Shown: positions 1 through 7,121 of the stretch, piece after piece | Position numbering within the stretch: the first letter of the stretch is position 1 | How the letters are laid out: each line of letters starts with the position of its first letter | Translations under genes and position numbers: made by a program | NCBI GenBank assembly: GCA_964596645.1 | Contig: CAZQVB010000049.1 | Span: 1-28,300, forward strand | DNA: 28,300 bases | DNA from: CAVQEK01 sp964596645 | GTDB taxonomy: Bacteria; Bacteroidota; Bacteroidia; Cytophagales; Cyclobacteriaceae | Direction: 5' to 3' | The notes under the pieces: generated by a model | What the model was told of the DNA's origin: nothing | Database searches by the model: none | Seen by the model: only the letters and a program-made list of their open reading frames with translations

Positions 1-420
1 CCAAAGGTGTTTCGAAGGTTTCTCCGGACAAGACTGGATAGAGGCTCTTGCATGAACCACCTTATTCCATGGTCTGTGACGCACAGACCATTTCGTGCGG
101 CTGGCCCAGCGCATTTTGCAAAATTGTTTTGACGAGATTTTTCTTTAGTTCCTTTTTTTCATCAACCGGAAAAGGAATGAACAACCATGGATGAGCTGCA
201 TCTTACTACGCATGTTGAACTCCACTTCACCGGCCTAGCTTTTACTTGACTGCAGAAATTTATTTCAGGATTTCAGCATCCGTTTACTCTTTAGAAAGAT
301 CCTGAAACAAGTTCAGGATGACTTCCACTTACTTTGAGCTTTGATCTTTCAGCTATACATCCCACCAATCACCAGTTTACGAGTTAACCAGTCTACTAAT
401 CTACCAGTTTACCAATCTGT
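1..420 (+). repeat. Composite intergenic repeat, copy 1
   Basis: Noncoding mosaic shared with three other gaps of this window. Modules in order: a hairpin with perfect 10-bp arms (ATGGTCTGTG at 69-78, ACG loop, CACAGACCAT at 82-91) followed by TTCGTGCGGC; a degenerate polypyrimidine/polypurine hairpin near 150-180; a decayed TTCAGCAT segment near 265-280; a palindrome with 8-bp arms (ATCCTGAA / TTCAGGAT, 299-319); a TTTGAGCTTT-type segment at about 331-356; and a degenerate 8-bp tandem array at 361-418 (units such as CTACCAGT). Positions 21-60 match the minus strand at about 11410-11447, so the element probably starts before the window. No convincing reading frame is present. Confidence 0.85.
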
Positions 421-505
421 CGGTGCACGGTCAGCGGCCATCCCAGGAAAGGCATAAAAACGGCTTTCGTTCATGCCGCATCTGCCAGTTTGGAAAAACT
501 ATGCT

Positions 506-513
506 TAACTTTG
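506..513 (+). promoter_or_regulatory. Putative Bacteroidota -7 box for aspS
   Basis: TAACTTTG matches the TAnnTTTG -7 consensus of Bacteroidota primary sigma promoters exactly and lies 29 nt before the aspS start codon. A TTG at 490-492 is closer than the usual spacing of about 19-21 nt, so the -33 element is uncertain. Confidence 0.45.
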
Positions 514-542
514 CCCGCTGAAATTCTAAACCTGAAATCACT

Positions 543-2297
543 ATGTTCAGAACCCATACCTGCGGCGAGTTGCGCATCTCCAATGTAAATGAAACAGTAA
601 CCCTGGCCGGCTGGGTACAGCGCGTGCGAGACAAAGGTGGCATGATCTGGGTAGACCTGCGGGACAGGTACGGCGTGACGCAACTCATCTTCGATGAAAG
701 CAAGTCAGCCAAAGAAGCGGTAGCCGTGGCACGTGCCCTGGGCCGTGAATATGTGGTGCAGGCAGAAGGGCAAGTGGTAGAGCGATATTCTAAAAACGAC
801 AAAATACCTACGGGCGAAGTAGAAATCGCTGTAGCCAACATCAAAATACTTAATGCCGCCAAGGTGCCGCCCTTCATTATAGAGGACGATACAGACGGCG
901 GCGACGACCTGCGCATGAAATATCGCTACCTGGATATACGCCGCAGCCCCGTGCGGCAAAATCTGGAGCTGCGCCACAGAATGCTACAGCAGACACGCCA
1001 ATACCTCGACGGCCAGCATTTTATGGAGGTAGAAACACCCTTCCTCATCAAATCGACACCAGAAGGCGCGCGCGACTTTGTGGTGCCCTCGCGTATGCAC
1101 GGCGGCGAATTTTACGCCCTGCCCCAGTCACCGCAGACGTTCAAACAACTGCTGATGGTATCGGGTATCGACCGATACTTTCAAATCGTGAAGTGCTTTC
1201 GCGATGAAGACCTGCGTGCCGACAGGCAGCCTGAGTTTACTCAGATCGACTGCGAAATGTCATTTGTAAACCAGGAAGACATCTTGAATACGTTTGAAGG
1301 GCTCATCAGGCACTTGTTCAAATCCGTGTTGCAGTACGAATTGCCCTCAGTACCGCGCATGCAATACGATGAGGCCATCACCCGCTATGGCTCTGATAAG
1401 CCCGATACGCGCTTCGACATGACCTTTACTGAACTCAATGCGCTGGCGCAGGGCAAGGGTTTTCAGGTGTTCGATGCTGCCGAGTTGGTGGTGGGCATCT
1501 GTGCCAAAGGCTGTGCTGAGTATACGCGCAAGCAGGTGGACGCCCTCACAGATTTTGTAAAAAGGCCTCAGGTGGGTGCCAAAGGGCTGGTATATGTAAA
1601 GTATAATACTGATGGTACGCTTAAGTCGTCGGTGGATAAGTTTTATGCAGAAGACGATTTGAAAGCCTGGGCGAAAGAAATGAATGCCGAACCGGGCGAC
1701 CTTCTGCTCATAGTGGCTGGCGACGCCGGCAAAACGCGCTCCGCACTGTCGGAGTTGCGACTGAAACTGGGCACGGAGTTGGGCCTGCGCGACAAAAGCA
1801 AGTTTAATGCGCTGTGGGTGCTCGATTTTCCGCTGCTGGAGTGGGATGAAGACACCAAGCGCTTTCACGCCATGCACCATCCCTTTACCTCTCCAAAACC
1901 TGAGGATGTAGAAAAATTGGGCACCGATCCCGGGTCTGTGCGCGCCAATGCTTATGATATGGTGGTAAACGGCGTGGAACTCGGTGGCGGCTCCATCAGA
2001 ATTTTTAATAAAGCACTACAAAGCCAGATGTTCAAGGTGCTCGGCTTTAGCGATGAGGAGGCACGCAAGCAGTTTGGCTTTCTTATGGATGCCTTCGAAT
2101 ACGGCGCACCACCACACGGTGGCATAGCGTTTGGCTTCGACAGACTTTGTGCTCTTTTTGGCGGATCCGACAGCATCAGGGATTATATCGCTTTTCCGAA
2201 AAACAATGCCGGGCGCGATGTGATGATCGATTCTCCCTCTACCATATCGCCAGAGCAATTGGATGAGCTCGCGCTGAGTGTGAAAATCAGGTATTGA
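543..2297 (+). CDS. aspS: Aspartyl-tRNA synthetase
   Basis: Charges tRNA with aspartate in the cytoplasm. The 584-residue protein has the expected bacterial length. It begins with an OB-fold anticodon-binding domain (about residues 1-110, including GWVQRVRDKGG). The class II catalytic core follows, with motif 2 (FRDEDLRADRQPEFTQID, from about 219) and motif 3 (GGIAFGFDRL, about 527), interrupted by the GAD insertion typical of bacterial AspRS (about 280-420). The C-terminal IRDYIAFPKN segment is also typical. The ATG at 543 is 29 nt after a TAnnTTTG box and starts directly at the family N-terminus. It stands after a repeat region and is probably transcribed alone or with the next gene, 151 bp downstream. 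Whether it also charges tRNA-Asn cannot be judged here. Confidence 0.97.
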   Translation: MFRTHTCGELRISNVNETVTLAGWVQRVRDKGGMIWVDLRDRYGVTQLIFDESKSAKEAVAVARALGREYVVQAEGQVVERYSKNDKIPTGEVEIAVANIKILNAAKVPPFIIEDDTDGGDDLRMKYRYLDIRRSPVRQNLELRHRMLQQTRQYLDGQHFMEVETPFLIKSTPEGARDFVVPSRMHGGEFYALPQSPQTFKQLLMVSGIDRYFQIVKCFRDEDLRADRQPEFTQIDCEMSFVNQEDILNTFEGLIRHLFKSVLQYELPSVPRMQYDEAITRYGSDKPDTRFDMTFTELNALAQGKGFQVFDAAELVVGICAKGCAEYTRKQVDALTDFVKRPQVGAKGLVYVKYNTDGTLKSSVDKFYAEDDLKAWAKEMNAEPGDLLLIVAGDAGKTRSALSELRLKLGTELGLRDKSKFNALWVLDFPLLEWDEDTKRFHAMHHPFTSPKPEDVEKLGTDPGSVRANAYDMVVNGVELGGGSIRIFNKALQSQMFKVLGFSDEEARKQFGFLMDAFEYGAPPHGGIAFGFDRLCALFGGSDSIRDYIAFPKNNAGRDVMIDSPSTISPEQLDELALSVKIRY

Positions 2298-2448
2298 GCA
2301 AAAAGTGTGTGTTTGACGAGTGAATGCCGAAAATGATGCTCCGAAGGTGAGGGGCGTTCTTCAACTTTTCGCCGGCCAATCCTTGGTTTTTTAAAAAATT
2401 CAAGAAATTGCCGCGGGATTATTTGGCACTCACACACAGGCTTATCTC

Positions 2449-3480
2449 ATGCGGATATTCCGTTTTACCTTTTTTGCGATCACACTGCTTTGCTACCTGT
2501 CCGTGCTGGTATCGCCGGCCGCCTTTTGGCCGGCAGGATTTTTTGCACTGCTCATTCCGCTGATCCTTCTATTGCATTTGATCTTTTTCATATGGCATTT
2601 AAAAAAGCGCAAGCTCATGGCATTTCTGCACCTGGCCATGCTTGCCATGGGTTTCGCATTTATAAAAGCTACGGCAGCCATAAGCTGGAATGCCGATGAA
2701 AAAGATGATCTGGGCGTGCTCAGCTACAATGTGCGTGTCTTCAACAACTACTCCTATCTCGACTCGTCGGAAAAACTCATAGACTGGACGGTAGCCAACA
2801 GCTCAGGCATTAAGTGCCTGCAGGAATATTACAATAAGCCCGGCAGCCCCGTTTTCGGTGTAGAAAACAAATTGAAAAAGGCCGGTTGGGCACATCTTCA
2901 TAAAAAAATATTGCTTCAGGATCGTGAGGGAGCCGAATTTGGCATTGCCATATTCAGCCAATACCCCTTTGTACAGGTAGGCGAAATCACCGACGAGTAC
3001 GGCCAGTTTCAAAATGCCATATATGCCGATATACTACTCTCCGGAGATACAGTTCGCATGTATAATGTGCACCTCGAATCGATGAGTATTGATGAAAACG
3101 ACGTAGTAGACGCCGGACGCCTGCGTAAGATGTGGGCTGATACTGGCCTTCGCTTAAAGAATGGTTTTATATCGCGCGCCAGGCAGATCAACCACATCGT
3201 GGAACACATGGAAAACAGCCCGCACGAAACCATACTCTGCGGAGACTTCAACGAGCTGCCTTACAGCTACCCCTACTTTGCCGTGCGCAGCACGCTCGAC
3301 AATGCATTCGAAGAAGCCGGTTCTGGTTTTGGCTTTAGCTTCAACGGACGGCTGTTTTTTCTGCGCATCGACAATCAGTTTTTCTCACCAGGCCTGCGCG
3401 CCATCCGCTTCGATACACACCACGATGTGCGCTATTCCGACCATTTCCCCATTAGCGCCAGCTATTCGTTTTCCCGGTAG
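2449..3480 (+). CDS. Membrane-anchored endonuclease/exonuclease/phosphatase-family protein
   Basis: A 343-residue protein with three N-terminal hydrophobic segments (about 5-22, 28-50, 57-78) followed by an EEP (DNase I-like) fold domain from about residue 87. Metal and catalytic positions of the fold are visible: SYNVR with N94, E126 in LQE, YNVHLES with H208, GDFNE with D266 and N268, D308, and the terminal SDH at 330-332. The domain is known to hydrolyse phosphodiesters or phosphomonoesters of nucleic acids, lipids or inositol phosphates; the substrate here cannot be told. Similar three-helix EEP proteins are common in Bacteroidota. The topology suggests a membrane-tethered domain, most likely facing the periplasm (inference). 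It follows aspS by 151 bp without an obvious terminator. Confidence 0.88.
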   Translation: MRIFRFTFFAITLLCYLSVLVSPAAFWPAGFFALLIPLILLLHLIFFIWHLKKRKLMAFLHLAMLAMGFAFIKATAAISWNADEKDDLGVLSYNVRVFNNYSYLDSSEKLIDWTVANSSGIKCLQEYYNKPGSPVFGVENKLKKAGWAHLHKKILLQDREGAEFGIAIFSQYPFVQVGEITDEYGQFQNAIYADILLSGDTVRMYNVHLESMSIDENDVVDAGRLRKMWADTGLRLKNGFISRARQINHIVEHMENSPHETILCGDFNELPYSYPYFAVRSTLDNAFEEAGSGFGFSFNGRLFFLRIDNQFFSPGLRAIRFDTHHDVRYSDHFPISASYSFSR

Positions 3481-3532
3481 CCACTGCGCATCGTGTAGTG
3501 CGTTCGGCCAACTGATGGAACCCTGCTATTTT

Positions 3533-3561
3533 TTGCATTGGCTTATTTCGAAGTAACTTTG
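3533..3561 (+). promoter_or_regulatory. Putative Bacteroidota promoter of rlmN (near-leaderless)
   Basis: TTG at 3533-3535 and TAACTTTG at 3554-3561 are separated by 18 nt, close to the Bacteroidota -33/-7 arrangement. The -7 box ends only 5 nt before the rlmN ATG at 3567, so transcription would start at or next to the start codon. Confidence 0.55.
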
Positions 3562-3566
3562 CGCCC

Positions 3567-4619
3567 ATGACGGTCTCAGAAAAGAAAAAAGACATACGCC
3601 TGTTGTCTTTGGAAGAACTCACAACGTATTTTCTCAGCGCAGGCGAAAAGGCCTTTCGTGCGCGACAGGTGTATGAGTGGCTATGGCAAAAATCGGCGAC
3701 CAGCTTTGAGGCCATGACAAACCTCTCCAAGCCGCTGCGCGATAAGCTCTCTTCGCTTTTCACGATCAATGCTGTGCTGGTGCAGAAAGAGCAGTTCAGC
3801 AACGACGGCACCATCAAATCAGCCTTTCTGCTGCATGATGGCCACGTGGTGGAAGGCGTGCTCATACCTGCCGATGGCCGCATGACGGCCTGTATATCTT
3901 CACAGGTGGGCTGCTCGCTGTCGTGTAGCTTTTGCGCCACAGGCTTTCTTGAGCGCAAGCGCAATCTCGAAGCACCGGAAATTTACGATCAGGTGGTGCT
4001 GATAGCCCGGCAGGCCGAACAACATTTTAACCACCCGCTCACCAACATTGTACTTATGGGCATGGGTGAGCCACTGCTCAATTATAAAAATGTACTTGAA
4101 GGCATTGCGCACGTGACCTCACCTGAGGGGCTCGGCATGTCGCCCAAGCGTATTACACTCTCTACGGCCGGTATAGCCAAAATGATAGAAAAGCTGGCCG
4201 ACGACCAGGTACGCTTCAACCTGGCCTTGTCGCTGCACGCAGCGAATGACGCCATGCGCGACCGCATCATGCCGATCAACGAAAGCAACAACCTGGAAGC
4301 CCTCAAAGCCGCTTTGCAATATTTCTACAAAAAAACAGGCAACCGCATCACGCTCGAATACATCGCCTTCAATGAAGAAAATGACACGCCGGAAGATGCA
4401 CGACAACTGATCAAATTTGCCGGATCATTTCCCTGCAAGATCAACATCATTGAATACAACCCGATCGATCAGGCCAGCTTCACCAAATCAAATGAAAATA
4501 GACTGGAAGCTTTCAGGGCTATACTGGAAGAAAAAGGCCTGGTCGTAAACATCAGGCGCAGCCGCGGCAAAGACATAGACGCCGCCTGCGGCCAGTTGGC
4601 CAATAAGTCGGTGAAGTGA
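3567..4619 (+). CDS. rlmN: Dual-specificity 23S rRNA/tRNA adenine C2-methyltransferase RlmN
   Basis: Radical-SAM enzyme that methylates C2 of A2503 in 23S rRNA and, in studied species, A37 of some tRNAs. At 350 residues it has the normal length. The [4Fe-4S]-binding CxxxCxxC is at C116, C120 and C123 (CSLSCSFCATG). The methyl-carrying cysteine near the C-terminus is C341 (DAACGQLA), and a conserved glutamate lies in VVEGVLIP (E96). LMGMGEPLLNY and LSLHAAND are also standard family motifs. The resistance paralogue Cfr is less likely given the N-terminal FRARQVYEWLW segment and the phylogenetically ordinary setting. The ATG at 3567 sits directly behind a TAACTTTG box. The gene is followed by a repeat-filled gap. 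Confidence 0.96.
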   Translation: MTVSEKKKDIRLLSLEELTTYFLSAGEKAFRARQVYEWLWQKSATSFEAMTNLSKPLRDKLSSLFTINAVLVQKEQFSNDGTIKSAFLLHDGHVVEGVLIPADGRMTACISSQVGCSLSCSFCATGFLERKRNLEAPEIYDQVVLIARQAEQHFNHPLTNIVLMGMGEPLLNYKNVLEGIAHVTSPEGLGMSPKRITLSTAGIAKMIEKLADDQVRFNLALSLHAANDAMRDRIMPINESNNLEALKAALQYFYKKTGNRITLEYIAFNEENDTPEDARQLIKFAGSFPCKINIIEYNPIDQASFTKSNENRLEAFRAILEEKGLVVNIRRSRGKDIDAACGQLANKSVK

Positions 4620-4674
4620 AAATGAGTGCATGATCGGGTTTAGGTGATGGTAAAGGTTTTTTCGTGCGTCTGCC

Positions 4675-5082
4675 CTTTCACAGCGGGTCATGCTGAATTT
4701 ATTTCAGCATCTGTTTACCTAGTAGACAGATCCTGAAACAAGTTCAGGATGACTTGCATTTTTTGCAACCCTTTCCATGGTCTGTGACTCCATGGTCTGT
4801 GACGCACAGACCATTTCGTGCGGCAGGCTCTGCGCGCATGGCAGCATTGTTTTTACAAAATGTTTTCTTGGTACGTTTCTTTACATCAACTGTAAAAGAA
4901 ATGAACAGCCACGGATTCCTTCGAAGCATTTTAACAGCCCTGTTCTTTCATCATCCGTTTACCCTTCAGACAGATCCTGAAACAAGTTCAGGATGACATA
5001 GATTTTGAACTTTGAGCCTTGAGCTTTCAGCTATTCTACGAATCTACGAGTCTACCAGTCTACGAATCCACCAATCTCCGCT
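4675..5082 (+). repeat. Composite intergenic repeat, copy 2
   Basis: Same family as 1-420 and the same orientation, but with extra palindromes. Order: palindrome ATGCTGAA / TTCAGCAT (4690-4710), 19 nt spacer, palindrome ATCCTGAA / TTCAGGAT (4730-4750), a partial hairpin half (4777-4790), the full 10-bp-arm hairpin (4792-4814) followed by TTCGTGCGGC, the polypyrimidine/polypurine hairpin with GAACAGCCACGG (about 4875-4912), CCTTCGAAGCATTTTAA, a second ATCCTGAA / TTCAGGAT palindrome (4974-4994), a TTTGAGCCTTGAGC segment (about 5008-5030) and a regular 8-bp array (5036-5080: CTACGAAT, CTACGAGT, CTACCAGT and so on). The remaining gap up to 5303 shows no gene. Confidence 0.87.
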
Positions 5083-5303
5083 CTTATCACAGAGCCAGCA
5101 AATCACACATGATACAGACAAGCCTGCGGCCATCCGCACAAAATAATTTATTTTCGCAGGTGTGGGTGTATGGGTTCACTGGGTAGACAGAAGCATTTTG
5201 CAACTGATCAGCTTCTCTGCACAAGGTGATCGACCGCTATAGAAAAAACCCATTAATCTTATTCTTGTACAATTCGCTACGGCTACAGCCGCAGATACAC
5301 TCT

Positions 5304-6056
5304 ATGAACGACAGTAGAAACAAAGAAAACAATAAAAATATGCTCTCCCCGGATGAGGAATACCGCATTCGGCAGGCATTTGAACAGAAAGATTGGAATG
5401 AAATAAAATCGCACGACTCCTGGTCGTTGTTCAAGATCATGGGCGAGTTTGTGCATGGTTTTGAGAAGCTCGCCGCCATAGGGCCATGTGTGTCAATTTT
5501 TGGGTCAGCACGTACCCAAGAGGGCTCCGCCTATTTCCGACAAGCAGAAGAAATTGCGGAAAAGCTGGTAGGCCGTGGATACGGCATCATCTCCGGTGGT
5601 GGGCCCGGCATTATGGAGGCAGCCAACAAAGGTGCCCGCAAAGCAGGCGGAAAATCGGTGGGTCTCAACATCATCTTGCCCCATGAACAGTCGCACAACA
5701 TTTACATAGACCCAGACAAGCTCATCACTTTCGATTACTTTTTTGTGCGCAAGGTGATGTTCGTGCGGTATTCCCAGGGCTTCATTGGCATGCCCGGCGG
5801 CTTTGGCACGCTCGACGAAATATTTGAAGCGCTCACACTGATACAAACTCAGAAAATAGGTCGTTTCCCCATTGTGCTGGTGGGCAAGTCTTTTTGGCAA
5901 GGAATGATCGACTGGCTGAAAGAAATTGTTTGTGACAGGGAAATAAACATCAGCCCCGAAGATTTTGATCTCTTTCACCTGGTAGACGAGCCCGAACAGG
6001 CTGTGGACATCATCGATGAGTTTTATTCTAAATATCTGCTTTCCCCAAACTTTTAA
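5304..6056 (+). CDS. LOG-family protein (Rossmann-fold nucleotide monophosphate phosphoribohydrolase type)
   Basis: A 250-residue cytoplasmic protein with the LOG signatures: GSART (67-71), SGGGPGIMEAANKGA (97-111), R149-K150, and PGGFGTLDE (164-172), the motif that holds the nucleotide phosphoribosyl group and the catalytic glutamate. Characterised members split the N-glycosidic bond of nucleoside or cytokinin 5'-monophosphates; bacterial members without a plant partner are thought to act in nucleotide turnover. A 70-residue charged N-terminal extension precedes the core. A GTG at 5226 would add 26 residues, but the ATG at 5304 opens a polar N-terminus that looks more natural. The next gene follows after 3 nt, so the two are probably translationally coupled. 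Confidence 0.88.
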   Translation: MNDSRNKENNKNMLSPDEEYRIRQAFEQKDWNEIKSHDSWSLFKIMGEFVHGFEKLAAIGPCVSIFGSARTQEGSAYFRQAEEIAEKLVGRGYGIISGGGPGIMEAANKGARKAGGKSVGLNIILPHEQSHNIYIDPDKLITFDYFFVRKVMFVRYSQGFIGMPGGFGTLDEIFEALTLIQTQKIGRFPIVLVGKSFWQGMIDWLKEIVCDREINISPEDFDLFHLVDEPEQAVDIIDEFYSKYLLSPNF

Positions 6057-6059
6057 TCA

Positions 6060-7067
6060 TTGAAAGCCGGAGTACATTACATATCGCTTGCCTTGTCGCT
6101 GTGCATCATCGCATACTTGATATTACAGCGCCAGCCGTCGACTACATCCGCCACCAATCCGGTGGTAGCCACCAATGAGGTGGTGGTTTCATCGTATAAA
6201 GTGCCCAACATTGGCATACCCGACGAAGTGTACTTTGCCGGAGAGCGCGTACCCATAGAAATACCCGACGTGCGCGAGCGCCTGGATCGCGAACTGCACG
6301 TGAATACGTTTTGGCATTCCAATACCATCTTTTTGCTGAAAAGGGGCCACCGATGGCTGTCCGAGATGGAGCAAATTATTGAAGAACACAACATACCCAC
6401 AGACTTGAAATACCTGGCCGTGATAGAGAGCGACCTGCAAAACAAGGTGTCGCCCAGCAATGCCGTTGGCTTTTGGCAACTGCTCAAAGGCACCGCTCAG
6501 GACTATGGCCTTGAGGTAAACTCAGAAGTCGACGAGCGCTATCACCCGCTGAAATCGACTGCCGCTGCCTGTCAATATTTAAAAAAGGCCTACGCTCGAT
6601 TTGGAAGCTGGGCAGATGCTATCGCCTCGTACAATATGGGCATGCGTGGCCTCAGCAGAGATATGGAGCGGCAGAGCGTGCATTCGTATTACGATCTTCT
6701 GCTGAACGAAGAGACATCGCGCTATGTATTCCGCGCCATTGCCATCAAGCTGATATTCGAGAATCCATCCAAATATGGGTTTCACCTCAGCGAGCAAGAC
6801 CTGTATAAACGCGCCGAATTGGAGTCTGTCGATGTAGACCAAACCATACCAGACTTGCGCGACTTTGCTTTCGCGCACGGTATTAATTATAAGATTCTGA
6901 AGCGATATAATCCGTGGTTGCGCAAAAACAGGCTGGGCGTGGGCCGCGGTGAGGAGTATACGCTGCTGATACCCAAAGATAAGGACAGGTTCATCTATGC
7001 CCCGGACAGCGCTGGCCACATGCAAACCGAAGAGTTCTCTGACGAAGACCTGGGCCAGAAAGAATGA
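6060..7067 (+). CDS. Membrane-anchored lytic transglycosylase (MltD/Slt-type SLT domain)
   Basis: A 335-residue murein lytic transglycosylase. An N-terminal hydrophobic anchor (about 6-22) is followed by a low-complexity linker and an SLT domain (about 108-235). The catalytic glutamate is E123 in VIESDLQNKVSPSNAVGFWQ, and YNMG (191-194) is the usual second motif. Residues 256-306 (YKILKRYNPWLR to TLLIPK) resemble a degenerate LysM unit, which would help bind peptidoglycan. The enzyme would cut MurNAc-GlcNAc bonds from the periplasmic face. The only possible start is a TTG at 6060: the in-frame stop of the preceding gene lies directly upstream and the next internal methionine would remove the anchor. 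Translation is probably coupled to the LOG gene. Confidence 0.88.
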   Translation: MKAGVHYISLALSLCIIAYLILQRQPSTTSATNPVVATNEVVVSSYKVPNIGIPDEVYFAGERVPIEIPDVRERLDRELHVNTFWHSNTIFLLKRGHRWLSEMEQIIEEHNIPTDLKYLAVIESDLQNKVSPSNAVGFWQLLKGTAQDYGLEVNSEVDERYHPLKSTAAACQYLKKAYARFGSWADAIASYNMGMRGLSRDMERQSVHSYYDLLLNEETSRYVFRAIAIKLIFENPSKYGFHLSEQDLYKRAELESVDVDQTIPDLRDFAFAHGINYKILKRYNPWLRKNRLGVGRGEEYTLLIPKDKDRFIYAPDSAGHMQTEEFSDEDLGQKE

Positions 7068-7121
7068 ACCAATGCCTGCTGGTGCTGTTGATGATGTGAA
7101 AAATTGAAATCCTCTGCAAAT

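Noticed and set aside
361..418. Possible CRISPR array
   Set aside because: The repeats are 8 bp, degenerate and contiguous without spacers; no cas genes are present.
431..916. Open frame of 161 codons on the minus strand over the start of aspS
   Set aside because: Antisense shadow of aspS; Ser/Thr/Arg-rich low-quality translation and no family features.
3567..4619. Cfr-type antibiotic-resistance methyltransferase
   Set aside because: Length, N-terminal domain and ordinary housekeeping context fit RlmN; no sign of transfer around the gene.
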